A DNA stretch of 64,000 nt from assembly GCF_013694095.1 (NCBI RefSeq), contig NZ_JACEFB010000001.1:248001-312000 (forward strand), written 5' to 3'. The translations under genes were made by a program, and so were the position numbers. Below are positions 62,857-64,000 of this stretch, piece by piece; position 1 is the stretch's first letter, and every line of letters starts with the position of its first letter. The notes beneath the pieces were generated by a model. The model was not told where the DNA came from, did not search any database, and saw only the letters and a list, made by a program, of their open reading frames with translations. Origin of the DNA: Thermogemmata fonticola. GTDB lineage: Bacteria > Planctomycetota > Planctomycetia > Gemmatales > Gemmataceae.

Positions 62857-64000
62857 ATGACCCAGCCCGAACCTGCTCCGCGCCCGACCAGCTTTTCCCT
62901 CAACCTGGCGGATGACACCTTGTCGGTACCATTGCACCTCGACCCGGTTTGTGGCATGCGCGTCAATCCGAACCAGGCGGCTGCCCAAGTGCAATACCAC
63001 CAGCAAACCTTTTACTTTTGCTCCAAACACTGCGCCCAAAAGTTCCAAGCGCAACCGGAACGCTATCTCCAAGCACCCGCGGCGGAAAGCTGCTGTGCCC
63101 TAGGAGCCGCCCCCTCAACAGTCCTGCCCGGCGCCCCTTACACCTGCCCGATGCATCCTGAGATCGTGCAGGACCACCCCGGCACCTGCCCTCTCTGCGG
63201 TATGGCTTTGGAAGCGACGCTGCCGGCAACCGATACCCTGCATGAGGAAGCGGAAACCCGACACCTCCGGTTCCTGACCCTTTGGGCCAGCGTGCTCTCC
63301 TTGCCTGTCCTGCTCTTGGCGATGGGACCGATGCTCATCGGCTATCACGGCCCCGACGGCTTCCATCTAATCAGCGCCATCGTGCAAGGGATTTTGAGCA
63401 CGGCGGTGGTATTTGGGTGCGGCCGGCTCATTTTTACCCGCGCTTGGGAAGCAGCCAGGCATCGCACGACCAACATGTTCACCCTCATCGCCATCGGAGT
63501 CCTGGCCGCCTGGGCTTACAGCACCCTCGCATTGCTTTTTCCGCAAATGTTCCCCGTGACCTTACGGAGTGAACAGGGAGAATTGCCCCTCTACTTTGAA
63601 GCGGCGGCGGTGATCGTTACTCTGGTGCTGCTTGGCCAATGGCTGGAAGCCCGCGGCCGGCACAAAACGGGGGAAGCCTTGCGCAGTCTACTCCGGCTCT
63701 CCCCGGAAACCGCTCTCCGCATCGAGGTGGATGGAGCGGAACGCGAAGTGCCCGTAGCTCTCATTCAGGTCGGTGATCGCTTGCGCATCCGGCCGGGGGA
63801 TCGCATTCCCGTCGATGGCTTGGTGCGCGAAGGTCACAGTGCGGTCGATGAATCCCTGCTGACCGGAGAAGCCATGCCTGTGGAGAAAAAGCCTGGTGAT
63901 CCGGTCATCGGCGGGACGCTCAACACGGAGGGCGTACTCATCATGGAGGCGACGCGGGTCGGCTCTGACACCATGCTCGCCCGCATCATTCAACTGGTCG
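62857..64000 (+). CDS. Copper-type P1B ATPase with YHS domain (C-terminus outside window)
   Basis: Reading from the ATG at 62857 gives 381 codons and runs off the window. The N-terminus has a YHS domain ([11 protein letters not shown], with [10 protein letters not shown]) and then a heavy-metal-binding domain ([18 protein letters not shown]). Two membrane helices and more follow ([56 protein letters not shown]). The actuator domain has [24 protein letters not shown] and GTLNTEGVL. There is no classic CxxC HMA domain. The DKTGT and CPC motifs lie past the edge. It most likely exports Cu+ from the cytosol. GAGG lies nine bases upstream of the ATG. Confidence 0.92.
   Translation, partial: MTQPEPAPRPTSFSLNLADDTLSVPLHLDPVCGMRVNPNQAAAQVQYHQQTFYFCSKHCAQKFQAQPERYLQAPAAESCCALGAAPSTVLPGAPYTCPMHPEIVQDHPGTCPLCGMALEATLPATDTLHEEAETRHLRFLTLWASVLSLPVLLLAMGPMLIGYHGPDGFHLISAIVQGILSTAVVFGCGRLIFTRAWEAARHRTTNMFTLIAIGVLAAWAYSTLALLFPQMFPVTLRSEQGELPLYFEAAAVIVTLVLLGQWLEARGRHKTGEALRSLLRLSPETALRIEVDGAEREVPVALIQVGDRLRIRPGDRIPVDGLVREGHSAVDESLLTGEAMPVEKKPGDPVIGGTLNTEGVLIMEATRVGSDTMLARIIQLV

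Noticed and set aside
1-64000. tRNA, rRNA, tmRNA, SRP RNA or CRISPR arrays
   Set aside because: I looked for cloverleaf T-arm words, SRP and tmRNA signatures and regular spaced repeats by eye and found none. A covariance search would be decisive.

Overview
The window looks like chromosome from a planctomycete, probably of the Gemmata/Thermogemmata group; the family-level guess is inference. The main markers are a PSD1 (Planctomycete cytochrome plus DUF1549/DUF1553) gene followed by a Tat-exported DUF1501 gene, a ThuA-like protein, a Gfo/Idh/MocA oxidoreductase, a DUF1573 protein, and an excisionase-type helix-turn-helix fused to a receiver domain. The DNA is GC-rich. Genes lie on both strands with frequent gene-free gaps of 300-800 bp. 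I saw no rRNA, tRNA, CRISPR array, insertion sequence or phage gene.

Layout. 1-5 kb: 5' end of panC overlapping a CYTH-domain gene, a phosphosugar mutase, and divergent mnmG. 5.8-9.1 kb: a HTH-receiver protein, a soluble HDOD-type histidine kinase and comF. 9.3-16 kb: a DUF1573 protein, full-length pyruvate carboxylase and a Gfo/Idh/MocA oxidoreductase. 16.7-24.7 kb: a four-haem cytochrome fused to a 5'-nucleotidase-like domain, a four-helix membrane protein, a small conserved protein, lpxB, an orphan MCE (MlaD) protein with a lipoprotein gene, and a flavodoxin. 25-34 kb: the PSD1/DUF1501 pair, infC (best read with an AUC start), a 26-bp tandem repeat array, a nucleoside-permease-like MFS protein and the ThuA protein. 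34-46 kb: a class IV aminotransferase, waaA, an unusually long secA, a two-gene FtsX/LolD-type ABC exporter, and ettA. 46-54.4 kb: a HEAT/beta-propeller protein, rtcB, a DinB-like gene, archease, fabH and an exported alpha/alpha-toroid protein. 54.6-62.7 kb: a six-gene Bat-like von Willebrand A operon. 62.8 kb to the end: a copper-type P1B ATPase with a YHS domain, cut by the window edge.

How the genes fit together. lpxB and waaA imply a lipid A-Kdo outer membrane. MlaD, the FtsX/ABC pair and SecA belong to envelope traffic. The PSD1/DUF1501, ThuA and Gfo/Idh proteins fit the exported carbohydrate-related repertoire of planctomycetes. rtcB and archease form an RNA ligase and its activator, separated by an oppositely oriented gene. 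The VWA operon resembles the Bacteroides aerotolerance (Bat) system without its usual MoxR and DUF58 partners nearby.

The most interesting signals are the non-canonical infC start with no rpmI-rplT behind it, the 26-bp repeat array just after infC, the HTH-receiver/HDOD kinase pair, the cytochrome-nucleotidase fusion, the roughly 275-residue insertion in SecA, and a pair of mutually exclusive hairpins upstream of secA. Start sites were chosen by eye from Shine-Dalgarno-like sequence and family N-termini.
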